From Methylophilaceae bacterium (GTDB taxonomy: Bacteria; Pseudomonadota; Gammaproteobacteria; Burkholderiales; Methylophilaceae): a stretch of DNA of 64,000 nt. The notes beneath the pieces are model-generated. The model ran no database searches. It was not told the origin of the DNA and worked only from the letters and a program-made list of their open reading frames with translations. Below are positions 38,381-51,802 of the stretch, piece by piece. Numbering within the stretch: the first letter of the stretch is position 1; the number at the start of each line of letters is the position of its first letter. Both the position numbers and the translations under genes were made by a program. The stretch spans positions 1,690,311 through 1,754,310 of the forward strand of contig CP073759.1 in assembly GCA_018398995.1 (NCBI GenBank), written 5' to 3'.

Positions 38381-40279
38381 ATGGCAAAAAAACAATCGGA
38401 AAAAATGGAGTTTAAAGCAGAGGTTAAACAGTTATTACACCTCATGATTCACTCATTGTATTCCAATAAAGAAATTGTATTACGTGAACTCATCTCAAAC
38501 GCGTCAGATGCGGCCGATAAGTTGCGTTTTGAGGCGTTGGCTGATAGTAGTCTATATGAAGATGATAGCGATTTGAATATTCGTGTAACCTTTGATAAAA
38601 AAGCACGCACGCTCACTATTTCTGACAATGGTATTGGTATGTCACGCGAAGAGGTAGTGAACAACATTGGTACCATTGCAAAATCGGGTACCAAAGAATT
38701 CATGACGGCACTCTCTGGCGAGCAGGTAAAAGATGCCAATTTAATCGGACAGTTCGGCGTTGGTTTTTATTCTGCTTTTATCATTGCCGATAAAGTGACC
38801 TTAATTACACGTCGCGCTGGTAGCAAAGAAGCTGTTAAGTGGGAGTCGGCTGGAGAAGGTGATTTCACTTTAGACACCATTGAAAAAGCTGGTCGTGGCA
38901 CTGATGTGATTATGCATTTGCGCAAAGAGGAAGATGAGTTTTTAAATGATTGGAAATTAAAATCGATTGTTCGTAAATACTCCGATCACATTACTTTGCC
39001 GATTTTGATGAAAAAATCTGAATGGAAAGACGGTGAAGATGGTGCTGGCGGTGAAATGGTTACAACAGATGAAGATGAAACCGTTAACCAGGCTTCAGCA
39101 CTTTGGGCGCGTGCTAAAAAAGATATTACGGAAGAAGAGTATCACGATTTCTACAAGCACCTGGCGCATGATATAGACAACCCCTTGGCTTACACACACA
39201 ATCGGGTAGAGGGTAATCAAGAATATATTTCACTGCTTTATGTGCCATCAAAAGCACCGTTTGATTTATACGACCGCGAGCGTAGCAACGGGATTAAGTT
39301 GTATGTGAAACGTGTATTTATCATGGAAGATGCCGACAAGCTGATGCCGCAATATTTACGCTTCGTTCGCGGCGTAATTGATAGTGCAGATTTACCGCTC
39401 AATGTTTCGCGTGAATTACTGCAAGACAGCCGCGATGTGGATGCAATTAAAAAAGGCTCTGTGAATAAAGTCTTAGGGTTGCTAGAAGATTTGGCGAAAA
39501 ATAAACCTGAAGAGTATGCGCAATTCTGGTCGGAGTTTGGTCGTGTCATGAAAGAAGGACCTGGTGAAGATTTTGCGAATAAAGATAAAATTGCAGGATT
39601 GCTCAGATTTGCGTCAACGCATCACGACAATGAAACGCAATCGGTTAGTTTTGCTGATTACGTGAGTCGCATGAAAGAAGGTCAAGAAGCGATTTACTAC
39701 ATCACAGCAGATAGCTTCGCAGCAGCACAACATTCACCACACTTAGAAATTTTCCGTAAAAAAGGAATCGAAGTGCTACTGATGTCTGATAAGGTTGATG
39801 AATGGATGTTGGGCGGCCTAACAGAGTTTGACGGCAAGAAATTACAATCCATTGCCAAAGGTGATTTAGATTTAGGTAAGTTGGAGGATGCGTCTGAAAA
39901 AGAAGCACAAAAGAAAGTAGAAGAGGAATCTAAAGACTTGATTGAGCGCATTAAACAAGCCTTAGGTGAAGAGGTGAAAGAGGTGCGTGTTACCCATCGC
40001 TTAACTGACTCACCAGCTTGTTTGGTTGCGGGAGAGCATGATTTGTCGGGTAACTTAGCGCGTATGCTCAAAGCCGCTGGACAAAAAGCGCCAGAATCGA
40101 AACCAGTGTTAGAAGTCAACCCATCACATCGTTTGGTTGAAAAGCTTAAAGCTGAAAAAGATGACGCGAAGTTTAACGATTATACGCGCGTATTATTTGA
40201 TCAAGCATTACTTGCCGAAGGCGGCCAGTTAAACGATCCTGCTAGCTTTGTTCGTAGAATTAATGCGTTGTTAGTCTAA
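38381..40279 (+). CDS. htpG: Hsp90 chaperone HtpG
   Basis: A 632-residue bacterial Hsp90. The N-terminal ATP-binding motifs are present: [34 protein letters not shown] and [13 protein letters not shown]. The middle domain includes [20 protein letters not shown]. Length matches the family. AAGGAAAAAT lies before the ATG, and a strong terminator follows. No heat-shock promoter was confidently recognised. Confidence 0.97.
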   Translation: MAKKQSEKMEFKAEVKQLLHLMIHSLYSNKEIVLRELISNASDAADKLRFEALADSSLYEDDSDLNIRVTFDKKARTLTISDNGIGMSREEVVNNIGTIAKSGTKEFMTALSGEQVKDANLIGQFGVGFYSAFIIADKVTLITRRAGSKEAVKWESAGEGDFTLDTIEKAGRGTDVIMHLRKEEDEFLNDWKLKSIVRKYSDHITLPILMKKSEWKDGEDGAGGEMVTTDEDETVNQASALWARAKKDITEEEYHDFYKHLAHDIDNPLAYTHNRVEGNQEYISLLYVPSKAPFDLYDRERSNGIKLYVKRVFIMEDADKLMPQYLRFVRGVIDSADLPLNVSRELLQDSRDVDAIKKGSVNKVLGLLEDLAKNKPEEYAQFWSEFGRVMKEGPGEDFANKDKIAGLLRFASTHHDNETQSVSFADYVSRMKEGQEAIYYITADSFAAAQHSPHLEIFRKKGIEVLLMSDKVDEWMLGGLTEFDGKKLQSIAKGDLDLGKLEDASEKEAQKKVEEESKDLIERIKQALGEEVKEVRVTHRLTDSPACLVAGEHDLSGNLARMLKAAGQKAPESKPVLEVNPSHRLVEKLKAEKDDAKFNDYTRVLFDQALLAEGGQLNDPASFVRRINALLV

Positions 40280-40296
40280 TTCATCGTAATGGGCAT

Positions 40297-40344
40297 AGCC
40301 CTTGTATTTACAATACTAGGTATTTAAAATACAAGGGCTTTTTC
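40297..40344 (+). terminator. terminator after htpG
   Basis: A 13-base perfect inverted repeat, AGCCCTTGTATTT (40297-40309) and AAATACAAGGGCT (40327-40339), followed by five T. It lies 18 bases after the htpG stop. Confidence 0.92.
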
Positions 40345-40471
40345 ATATTTTCAACACAAATTTAATGTAAATTGTAGGTAGATTTACATCATGCAAACGT
40401 AAAGCATCCAATAGTTGGCGTGATACTTGCTAAATTTATTTATTGTCACTCAATTGCTGAATAGGAATCTC

Positions 40472-42916
40472 ATGTCAAAACTGCCCTCCATCAAACAAGC
40501 ATTAAGCAATCATCTTGTTTTTTCATCGTTTAAAACTGAAGAGACAGCCACGCCCAGAGACTGGTATGACGCAGCCGCACACACAGTGCGCGATCATGTC
40601 GTAGAGCGTTGGGTTAAAACAGCGGCTGCTTATAATGATGAGGATCCAAAACGTATTTACTATCTCTCATTAGAGTTTCTAATTGGGCGCATGATGAGCA
40701 ATGCTGCACTAAATTTGGGCGTTAGTGAAGCGCTTGATAAAGGATTAAAGTCGCTAGGGCACAGTTTAGAAGAAGCAGTAGAAATGGAGCACGATGCGGC
40801 TTTAGGCAATGGCGGTTTGGGACGATTGGCTGCATGCTTCTTAGACTCCATGGCGACAATGGATATACCCGCAACAGGCTATGGTATTCGCTATGAGTAT
40901 GGCATGTTTAAGCAAACGCTAGAGCATGGGCAGCAGGTGGAAAATCCAGACAATTGGTTGCGTTATCACAATATATGGGAGTTTCAACGACCAGAATCAG
41001 CCTATACCATTAAGTTTTATGGAAAAGTTGTCCACACCAATACAGAAGATGGTTCACACAGTTATTGGGTAGATGAGCAGCATGTAGTGGCTATGGCTTA
41101 CGATGTGCCTGTACCCGGTTATGGTACCGATACTGTCAACAATCTGAGATTGTGGTCAGCAAAAGCAAAAGAGGAATTTGACTTAGGTCTGTTTAACCAA
41201 GGTAATTATGAGCAATCAGTCGAAGCACGAAATGACTCAGAAACAATCTCTAAAGTGCTTTACCCAAATGATGCTTCCGCTTCTGGACGAGAGCTAAGAT
41301 TAAAACAGCAGTATTTTTTTGTTTCTGCTTCAATTCAAGATATTTTGCGCCGATTATTAGCGACACGTGAAATCAAAAGTAAACGGGATTGGAGTGTTTT
41401 GCCTGATAAAGTGGCGATTCAGTTAAATGATACACATCCTTCAATTGGTGTCGCTGAGATGATGTACCAGCTGGTTGATTTGCATGGCTTAGACTGGCAT
41501 TTTGCTTGGGGGTTGGTGCAAAAAGTATTTGCTTATACCAATCACACATTAATGCCAGAGGCCCTTGAAACGTGGTCATTAGAGTTGTTTGGACGTTTGC
41601 TCCCGCGCCATTTAGAAATTATTTACCGCATTAACCATGAGTTTTTACAAATGGTTAATCATCAATTTCCAGGAGATACTGCCCTATTGCAACGTGTTTC
41701 TATTATTGATGAAGCAAATGGTAAACGTATCCGTATGGCGCATTTGGCTGTGATTGGCAGCCATACAGTCAATGGTGTTGCTGCCTTGCATAGTGAGTTG
41801 CTTAAAACAACCCTGTTTGCCGATTTTCACAAAATTTATCCGAAGAAATTAACGAATGTCACCAATGGCATTACCCCGCGACGTTGGTTAAACCAAGCTA
41901 ACCCTGGATTGACAGCACTGATTACCAAAGCCATTAGTACAGGTTTTCAAAAAGAGTTAAGTAAGCTGATTGCATTGGTTCCCTTGGCAGATGATAAAGA
42001 TTTTCGCAAAGCATTCAGAGCTGTAAAAAAACAAAATAAACAGCGATTGGCAAATAAAATTGAATCGCTTACAGGAGTTAAATTACATGTAGATGCTTTA
42101 TTTGATGTGCAAATTAAACGCATCCACGAATACAAACGACAACTACTGAACGTATTACATATCATCACCATATATAACCGCATTCGCAAGGGTGAGGCGA
42201 ATAATATGACCCCGCGGGCTGTTATTTTTGGAGGCAAAGCTGCGCCAGGATATTGGATGGCAAAACAAATTATTCGTCTGATTAATGACGTTGCTGAGGT
42301 AATCAATAATGATCCTGCGGTTGGTGATAAGCTTAAAGTGGTTTTCTACCCAAATTATGAGGTGTCGGCTGCAGAATTATTATTTCCCGGTAGTGATTTG
42401 TCGGAACAAATATCAACAGCAGGCACAGAAGCCAGTGGTACTGGTAATATGAAAATGGCACTCAATGGCGCACTCACTATTGGAACTTTGGATGGTGCAA
42501 ATGTGGAAATTAAAGAAGAAGTTGGTGACGACAATATCTTTATATTTGGGCTAACAACACCTGAAGTGGCCGCTACCAAAGCCAATGGATACAATCCATG
42601 GGATTACTATCATGCTAACCCAGACTTAAAAGAGGTGTTAGACATGATTGCGAGTGGCTATTTTTCGGTAGAAGAGCCCAGTCGCTATCAAGGCATCTTT
42701 GATAATTTAATGAAAAATGGTGATCACTATTTGCTACTAGCTGATTATGCAAGCTATATTGCTAAACAAGATGAAGTATCAGATGTTTATAAAGATCAAG
42801 AGGAGTGGTCTCGTCGTGCTGTATTAAATGTGGCGCGCGTGGCTAAGTTTTCTAGCGATAGAACGATTGGTGAATATGCCGAGAACATATGGAATGTAAA
42901 ATCCTTTAAAATCTGA
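40472..42916 (+). CDS. glgP: glycogen/starch/alpha-glucan phosphorylase
   Basis: An enzyme of about 814 residues that releases glucose 1-phosphate from glycogen with phosphate, using pyridoxal phosphate. The cofactor site EASGTGNMKMALNGALTIGT carries the binding Lys, followed by LDGANVEIKEEVGDDNIFIF. The N-terminal part has RIYYLSLEFLIGRMMSNAAL and DAALGNGGLGRLAACFLDSM. The open frame begins 45 bases upstream, but the ATG at 40472 follows AGGAATCTC and gives the better start (MSKLPSIKQALS). No other glycogen gene is adjacent, so its partners lie elsewhere. Confidence 0.95.
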   Translation: MSKLPSIKQALSNHLVFSSFKTEETATPRDWYDAAAHTVRDHVVERWVKTAAAYNDEDPKRIYYLSLEFLIGRMMSNAALNLGVSEALDKGLKSLGHSLEEAVEMEHDAALGNGGLGRLAACFLDSMATMDIPATGYGIRYEYGMFKQTLEHGQQVENPDNWLRYHNIWEFQRPESAYTIKFYGKVVHTNTEDGSHSYWVDEQHVVAMAYDVPVPGYGTDTVNNLRLWSAKAKEEFDLGLFNQGNYEQSVEARNDSETISKVLYPNDASASGRELRLKQQYFFVSASIQDILRRLLATREIKSKRDWSVLPDKVAIQLNDTHPSIGVAEMMYQLVDLHGLDWHFAWGLVQKVFAYTNHTLMPEALETWSLELFGRLLPRHLEIIYRINHEFLQMVNHQFPGDTALLQRVSIIDEANGKRIRMAHLAVIGSHTVNGVAALHSELLKTTLFADFHKIYPKKLTNVTNGITPRRWLNQANPGLTALITKAISTGFQKELSKLIALVPLADDKDFRKAFRAVKKQNKQRLANKIESLTGVKLHVDALFDVQIKRIHEYKRQLLNVLHIITIYNRIRKGEANNMTPRAVIFGGKAAPGYWMAKQIIRLINDVAEVINNDPAVGDKLKVVFYPNYEVSAAELLFPGSDLSEQISTAGTEASGTGNMKMALNGALTIGTLDGANVEIKEEVGDDNIFIFGLTTPEVAATKANGYNPWDYYHANPDLKEVLDMIASGYFSVEEPSRYQGIFDNLMKNGDHYLLLADYASYIAKQDEVSDVYKDQEEWSRRAVLNVARVAKFSSDRTIGEYAENIWNVKSFKI

Positions 42917-42995
42917 TCCATTGCTCTATGAGCTAAAATAATAAACAGTAAACTGCGTTAATAATGCATTGTATATAACCTTTGAGGAGTGCTAG

Positions 42996-43751
42996 ATGAA
43001 AAGAGTGATTTTATTTCTAGTCTTGGCATCAATGGGCTGCCAAGCCAATGCCTGGAGTTTGAAAGACTTTGCATCTATTGCAACAGAGACAGTAAAAAGT
43101 AACCCGAATAAAGTCAGTAATAATGCCAACATAAACTCACTAACAAACACCGAAATGAACAGCGGGTTAAAAACAGCATTAAATCAGGGCGTAGAGAAGG
43201 TGGTGAGTAGTCTAGGTGTTGCCAATGGCTTTTTTGGTAACCCAGATGTCAAAATTCCACTGCCTAACTCGCTTAAAAAAATTGAGAGAGGGTTGAAGTT
43301 AATTGGTATGGGAGATCAGACGGATGCTTTGATTTTGAAAATGAATCGTGCTGCAGAAGATGCCGCGCCGCAAGCAAAAACGTTATTAATTGATTCGGTG
43401 AAGCAAATGAGTTTGGCTGACGCAAAAGCCATTTTAACTGGCCCAGAAGATGCTGCAACGCAATATTTAAAAAGAACAACATCTACCAAGATGGCCGAAA
43501 AATTTTTACCAATTGTCAAAAATGCGACATCTAAAGTTCAGCTTGCACAGACGTATAATCAATATGCTGCGCTGGGTAGTCAATTCGGTGTAGTCAATCA
43601 AGAGTATGCAAACATTAAGCAATATGTCACTAATAAAGCGCTCGATGGTCTGTATTTAATGATTGCAAAAGAAGAGGCTGCCATTCGCAAAGACCCCATT
43701 GGGCAGGCAAGCAACATTCTCAAAAAAGTATTTGGCGCAGTAGCTAAGTAA
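42996..43751 (+). CDS. DUF4197 secreted protein
   Basis: A 251-residue exported protein with a signal peptide (MKRVILFLVLASMGCQANAW, either cleaved after ANA or lipid-modified at the Cys). The rest fits DUF4197: ALNQGVEKVVSSLGVANGF, NPDVKIPLPNSLKKIERGLK, MNRAAEDAAPQAKTLLIDS and YVTNKALDGLYLMIAKEEAA. The family is widespread in proteobacteria but has no assigned role. The ATG follows GAGGAG. A terminator closes the gene. Confidence 0.88.
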   Translation: MKRVILFLVLASMGCQANAWSLKDFASIATETVKSNPNKVSNNANINSLTNTEMNSGLKTALNQGVEKVVSSLGVANGFFGNPDVKIPLPNSLKKIERGLKLIGMGDQTDALILKMNRAAEDAAPQAKTLLIDSVKQMSLADAKAILTGPEDAATQYLKRTTSTKMAEKFLPIVKNATSKVQLAQTYNQYAALGSQFGVVNQEYANIKQYVTNKALDGLYLMIAKEEAAIRKDPIGQASNILKKVFGAVAK

Positions 43752-43766
43752 TTTTAAATTGGTTTT

Positions 43767-43800
43767 AATCCCTAAGTCCTTAATGGCTCAGGGATTTTTA
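43767..43800 (+). terminator. terminator after the DUF4197 gene
   Basis: Stem AATCCCT (43767-43773) and AGGGATT (43790-43796) with a 16-base loop, then TTTA. It lies 15 bases after the stop codon. Confidence 0.75.
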
Positions 43801-43852
43801 ATTTCATGCATCAGCTTCTTATTAATGGCCTACATAAAATTGCAAAACTACA

Positions 43853-43882
43853 TTGACAATCAGCTTCAAACCTTGCTATAAT
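43853..43882 (+). promoter_or_regulatory. promoter of tRNA-fMet
   Basis: A near-consensus sigma-70 promoter, TTGACA (43853-43858) and TATAAT (43877-43882) with an 18-base spacer, about 33 bases before the tRNA. It is followed by a GC-rich start region (CTCGGCGC), as in stable-RNA promoters. Confidence 0.88.
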
Positions 43883-43915
43883 CTCATCTCTCGGCGCTAC
43901 ATATGTCGATTCGGA

Positions 43916-43992
43916 CGCGGGATGGAGCAGTCTGGCAGCTCGTCGGGCTCATAACCCGAAGGTCACAGGTTCAAATCCTGTTCCCGCAACCA
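43916..43992 (+). tRNA. tRNA-fMet (CAT), initiator
   Basis: A 77-base cloverleaf with the anticodon loop CTCATAA. Initiator features are seen: the first base C faces A at the top of the acceptor stem (no 1-72 pair), and three GC pairs (GGG/CCC) close the anticodon stem. The CCA end is encoded. It stands between its own promoter and the rrn promoter. Confidence 0.97.
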
Positions 43993-44028
43993 ACTTAATT
44001 AAAGTGGTTAAGTTTCCGAAAATAAGCA

Positions 44029-44056
44029 TTGACTGAGTTTAAAAGCCCTGTACAAT
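44029..44056 (+). promoter_or_regulatory. rrn operon promoter
   Basis: TTGACT (44029-44034) and TACAAT (44051-44056) with a 16-base spacer, followed by GCGCACCTCG. It lies about 320 bases before the 16S gene and has a stable-RNA character. Confidence 0.75.
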
Positions 44057-44103
44057 GCGCACCTCGTTAACGCAAAGCGATTAACGTTTATGCCGAAAGG
44101 CAC

Positions 44104-44115
44104 TGTTCTTTAACA
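44104..44115 (+). promoter_or_regulatory. boxA-like antitermination site in the rrn leader
   Basis: TGTTCTTTAACA, close to the boxA consensus that loads the NusB antitermination complex on rRNA transcripts. The identical 12 bases recur in the 16S-23S spacer at 46296-46307. Confidence 0.75.
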
Positions 44116-44123
44116 ATCAGAAT

Positions 44124-45959
<1,836 letters not shown>

Positions 45960-46026
45960 GTTCAGATATAGCAATATCAAAGATTGGCCAAAACATTAGC
46001 GGACACGCTAATTGAACCTTTAATTA

Positions 46027-46103
46027 GGGTCTGTAGCTCAGCTGGTTAGAGCACTGTGTTGATAACGCAGGGGTCGATGGTTCGAGTCCATCCAGACCCA
46101 CCA
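46027..46103 (+). tRNA. tRNA-Ile (GAT)
   Basis: A 77-base cloverleaf in the 16S-23S spacer. The acceptor GGGTCTG pairs with CAGACCC, the anticodon loop contains GAT (TTGATAA) and CCA is encoded. Its position before tRNA-Ala is the usual spacer arrangement. Confidence 0.98.
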
Positions 46104-46118
46104 GATATCGCCTTACAT

Positions 46119-46194
46119 GGGGGATTAGCTCAGCTGGGAGAGCACCTGCTTTGCAAGCAGGGGGTCAACGGTTCGATCCCGTTATCCTCCACCA
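46119..46194 (+). tRNA. tRNA-Ala (TGC)
   Basis: A 76-base cloverleaf, 15 bases after tRNA-Ile. The acceptor GGGGGAT pairs with ATCCTCC (one G-U), the anticodon is TGC in TTTGCAA and CCA is encoded. Confidence 0.98.
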
Positions 46195-46607
46195 AAAGCC
46201 ATGGAAGGTGTAAAGATCTTTGATAAGTAAAACCTAGAAGCAAGTCTTGTGAGGGTATTGAGTTCACAATATTTGCTTCTAGCTTTTAGCTAGCGTGTTC
46301 TTTAACAAAATGGAAGAAGTAAAGAGAGTATAGAAGTTGTGATGACTTTTATATTCAAATGGGTAATATTATCTTAGTCGGATAATATTATTGATTGCAA
46401 AATCGAAAATCATTTTGCTTTGTTGTGTTTAATTGAATGTAAAGTTTGATTAAAGGCAAATGAAGTTGAAATAACAAACCATTCATTATTTTAATAACCT
46501 TGGAATAATGAAGAAGTTGCTTTAGAAAACCTATAATTGTGTCTCATGCACAAAGATTTGAATGAGGGAGTAATTCCGAAGAAGGCGTTCAGGTTTTAAC
46601 GTTATAG
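46195..46607 (+). other. tRNA-Ala to 23S spacer with boxA and one arm of the pre-23S stem
   Basis: No gene in this 413-base spacer. It holds a second boxA-like TGTTCTTTAACA (46296-46307). The 25 bases at 46300-46324 are complementary, with one mismatch, to 49611-49635 after the 23S gene, forming the pre-23S processing stem. The remainder is AT-rich with no protein signal. Confidence 0.75.
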
Positions 46608-49482
<2,875 letters not shown>

Positions 49483-49574
49483 ATAACCTTAAGACTTGAA
49501 GATAGTGAATATCTTTTAGGAAGAGGTTGGTTCTAAAGTGACCAAAAAACGAAATAAACAATCAAAGCCCATTA

Positions 49575-49635
49575 CTTTATATAAAATCTGTAACAGATTA
49601 TATAAAGCATCTTTACTTCTTCCAATTTGTTAAAG
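49575..49635 (+). other. 23S-5S spacer hairpin and pre-23S stem arm
   Basis: A strong local hairpin has arms 49575-49590 and 49594-49607 with loop TAA and a two-base bulge. Directly after it, 49611-49635 is the right arm that pairs with 46300-46324 (24 of 25 positions), enclosing the 23S gene. Both are probable RNase III processing signals. Confidence 0.7.
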
Positions 49636-49681
49636 GCTGTTAGATAAACTGATGTTTATAACAGCGTTACATTACCGTTTA

Positions 49682-49797
49682 TGCTTGGTGGCAATAGCGG
49701 TTTGGACCCACCCCTTCCCATCTCGAACAGGGCCGTGAAACGAACCTGCGCCAATGATAGTATGCTCTTCGCATGCGAAAGTAGGTCACCGCCAAGC
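49682..49797 (+). rRNA. rrf: 5S ribosomal RNA
   Basis: About 116 bases from TGCTTGGTGGCAATAGCGG to CACCGCCAAGC. Ends pair with each other (TGCTTGGTGGC / GCCAAGC). The internal conserved block CCATCTCGAACAGGGCCGTG is recognisable. It is the last gene of the rrn operon. Confidence 0.95.
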
Positions 49798-49806
49798 TCT
49801 TATTTA

Positions 49807-49838
49807 AAAAAAGCCTCACTATCTAGTGAGGCTTTTTT
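49807..49838 (+). terminator. rrn operon terminator
   Basis: A perfect 15-base stem (AAAAAAGCCTCACTA / TAGTGAGGCTTTTTT) with a two-base loop, just after 5S. Confidence 0.95.
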
Positions 49839-49941
49839 ATTTTATGTAAACATTGTTTGTGATATAAAATAATTACCAAGAGAAGTTGTGTTTATTGATT
49901 GATATCGTTATAGTCAATTAACCTTTTCATAGAAATATAAT

Positions 49942-50412
49942 ATGCGTGATGTTCTTTTATTGATTTTTTATTTATTTGGTTTGAATGTATATGCGGAAAC
50001 TGTCCAAGCTGCTTGTTCCTCGTTCTGTAATCAACCTTTGAAGCATGGCAAGACGGATCCAATCCTACAAAAAGGCAAGGATGGCCACTTTCTTGTAATG
50101 GGAAAGCCAACTGATATTTTAGTTCGCGGTGAAGTCGATTCTGAACTAACGAGAGGTGAGTCAGAGGCAGTCCTAAAACAAGGTGTGTTGGATAGTAAAC
50201 TTGTATTCGGAAAAGAGACTAAACAACTTGAACGTGGTCAGCCAGATTTATCGTTAAAACGGGGAAATAGAGATCAGCCATTAGTCTTCGGAAAGCAGGA
50301 TGATACATTGGCTTTTAGTTATAAAAATACTGTGTTATCGAGTGATCGCTCATTTCATCCATTACGCTTTGGCAGAGAAAGCAATCAATTAATTTTTTGT
50401 CATGAAAAATAA
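49942..50412 (+). CDS. secreted protein made of fourteen 9-residue repeats, function unknown
   Basis: A 156-residue protein with a signal peptide (MRDVLLLIFYLFGLNVYA) and a Cys pair (ACSSFCNQ). From residue 32 to the end it consists of fourteen consecutive 9-residue units of the form x-L-x-x-G-x-x-x-x with no gaps (last unit 8 residues). Leu at unit position 2 is kept in all fourteen and Gly at position 5 in eleven; position 6 is often Lys, Glu or Gln and position 8 often Asp. Units include PLKHGKTDP, FLVMGKPTD, SLKRGNRDQ and PLVFGKQDD. Units 11, 12 and 14 are degenerate, and the last has a Cys. The period suggests a beta-solenoid or beta-roll outside the cytoplasm. No known family was recognised; it differs from the RTX nonapeptide. 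It follows the rrn terminator and is convergent with rlmJ. Confidence 0.8.
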   Translation: MRDVLLLIFYLFGLNVYAETVQAACSSFCNQPLKHGKTDPILQKGKDGHFLVMGKPTDILVRGEVDSELTRGESEAVLKQGVLDSKLVFGKETKQLERGQPDLSLKRGNRDQPLVFGKQDDTLAFSYKNTVLSSDRSFHPLRFGRESNQLIFCHEK

Positions 50413-50425
50413 AAGTTTCAGCTGT

Positions 50426-51274
50426 TTAGGCAATTGAAAAATCCAGCTGCGTAGTTACTGTTTCATCTTGCGCTAACAATTGGGATAAATAAGGCAACGT
50501 TTTCTCCATCGATTTTGGTAAGGTCCATGGAGGATTGATGATATATAAGCCACTGCCAAACATGCCTAAGCCACTATTTGCTGGCTTTGATACCTGCATT
50601 GATACATTGAGCCAATTGCTTACATTTAATTGATTTAATGCTGTAATCATTTGGCTTGATTCTGGTCGTTGCAACATTGGGTACCAGATAATATAGGTGC
50701 CAGTTGCAAAGCGTTTTAGACTATCTTGTAAACAACTAACAACACGTTCATAGTCCTCTTTTTTTTCATAGGGTGGGTCTATGATAATGATGCCGCGTTT
50801 TGTAGAAGGCGGTAAGCTACTCTTAATGCCTTTAAACCCATCTAATAATTCAATTTTAGTTTGTTTTACCTTGGGTTTGTCAAAGTTTGCTAATAGTGTT
50901 TGAAATTCATTGGGATGTAATTCAAATAGGCGTAATTGGTCGTTTGGTCTGAGGTAGTATTCAGCAATTTTGGGTGAGCCAGGATATAAAGTTAAGAATT
51001 TTTCTCTATTAAAAGAGTTTACCATTGTCATAAAATTTGACAGCACTTCTGGCAAGGACTGTTCCGCTAATAATCGATTAATGCCAGACTGAAACTCTTT
51101 ATTTTTTTGTGAATATTCACTTTGCAATGCATAAATGCCTGCGCCTGCGTGACTGTCAATTACACAATATGGCTTCTCTTTCTGATTGAAATATTCAAGC
51201 ACTAAGCTAAAGGTATAGTGTTTCAGTATATCGGCATGGTTGCCAGCATGAAAGGCGTGTCGGTAACTGAGCAT
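50426..51274 (-). CDS. rlmJ: 23S rRNA (adenine2030-N6)-methyltransferase RlmJ
   Basis: A 282-residue methyltransferase that modifies A2030 of 23S rRNA. The N-terminus MLSYRHAFHAGNHADILKHY and the catalytic motif IIIIDPPYEKKEDYE (N6-methyltransferase DPPY) are diagnostic. The SAM-binding part follows VIDSHAGAGIYAL. It is cytoplasmic, ends just 13 bases from the convergent repeat-protein gene, and has no operon partners. Confidence 0.95.
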   Translation of the reverse strand: MLSYRHAFHAGNHADILKHYTFSLVLEYFNQKEKPYCVIDSHAGAGIYALQSEYSQKNKEFQSGINRLLAEQSLPEVLSNFMTMVNSFNREKFLTLYPGSPKIAEYYLRPNDQLRLFELHPNEFQTLLANFDKPKVKQTKIELLDGFKGIKSSLPPSTKRGIIIIDPPYEKKEDYERVVSCLQDSLKRFATGTYIIWYPMLQRPESSQMITALNQLNVSNWLNVSMQVSKPANSGLGMFGSGLYIINPPWTLPKSMEKTLPYLSQLLAQDETVTTQLDFSIA

Positions 51275-51398
51275 AAGGTTAACTTTATTAAATAAACAGG
51301 CTATTCGTTATTATAAATGACTATAAGTCATCATAATCTACAGTAATAGGTTATTTAGATTGATGTAGTCAAGCCTCAAAATTAAAAAGAATGGTTAA

Positions 51399-51740
51399 AT
51401 GAAAAAAATATATATGCTATATACTCTCAATAGCTTTCGCTTTTTGTGCAGCTATTTCATATGCTGACCACCATCAGCACACGGAACCAGAACAATATGA
51501 GATAAAAGCAGACGCCAGTGATGATGACAGGGTGAGTGATGAAGAGTTTAAAACGGAACGTAAGAATCCTATGTAAAAAAATAAACCTTGAGACTCAATG
51601 GTGATGGTTTTATTGGTAGGAATGAAAAAAGCGGCAAAAGGGCATTGGAAGCAATATCACAAAAACATGAAAAAACCCTAGAAAAATGGCTAATGATGAA
51701 GCTAACAACTAGAGGAATATCAACCTATTCAATAATAAAA
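51399..51740 (+). pseudogene. broken EF-hand secreted protein
   Basis: Pieces in different frames add up to a calcium-binding exported protein. A signal peptide ILSIAFAFCAAISYADHHQH follows an ATG (51399) that is out of frame; losing one A from the A7 run would join them. The first EF-hand loop DASDDDRVSDEE (position 1 D, 3 S, 5 D, 12 E) ends shortly before a stop at 51574-51576. The second loop NGDGFIGRNE lies in the next frame, in a stretch that continues as KSGKRALEAISQKHEKTLEKW. At least two frame changes are needed, so the gene is probably dead. Confidence 0.65.
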
Positions 51741-51766
51741 AAACAGTGCGAATGCGCTGTTTTTTT
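51737..51766 (+). terminator. terminator before the CDF gene
   Basis: AAAAAAACAG and CTGTTTTTTT flank TGCGAATGCG, which can add a GCG/CGC pairing; seven T follow. It ends the broken EF-hand unit. Confidence 0.8.
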
Positions 51767-51802
51767 ATTGGTCTTTTTTATAGCATGCGTTAGCATGTCG
51801 GT

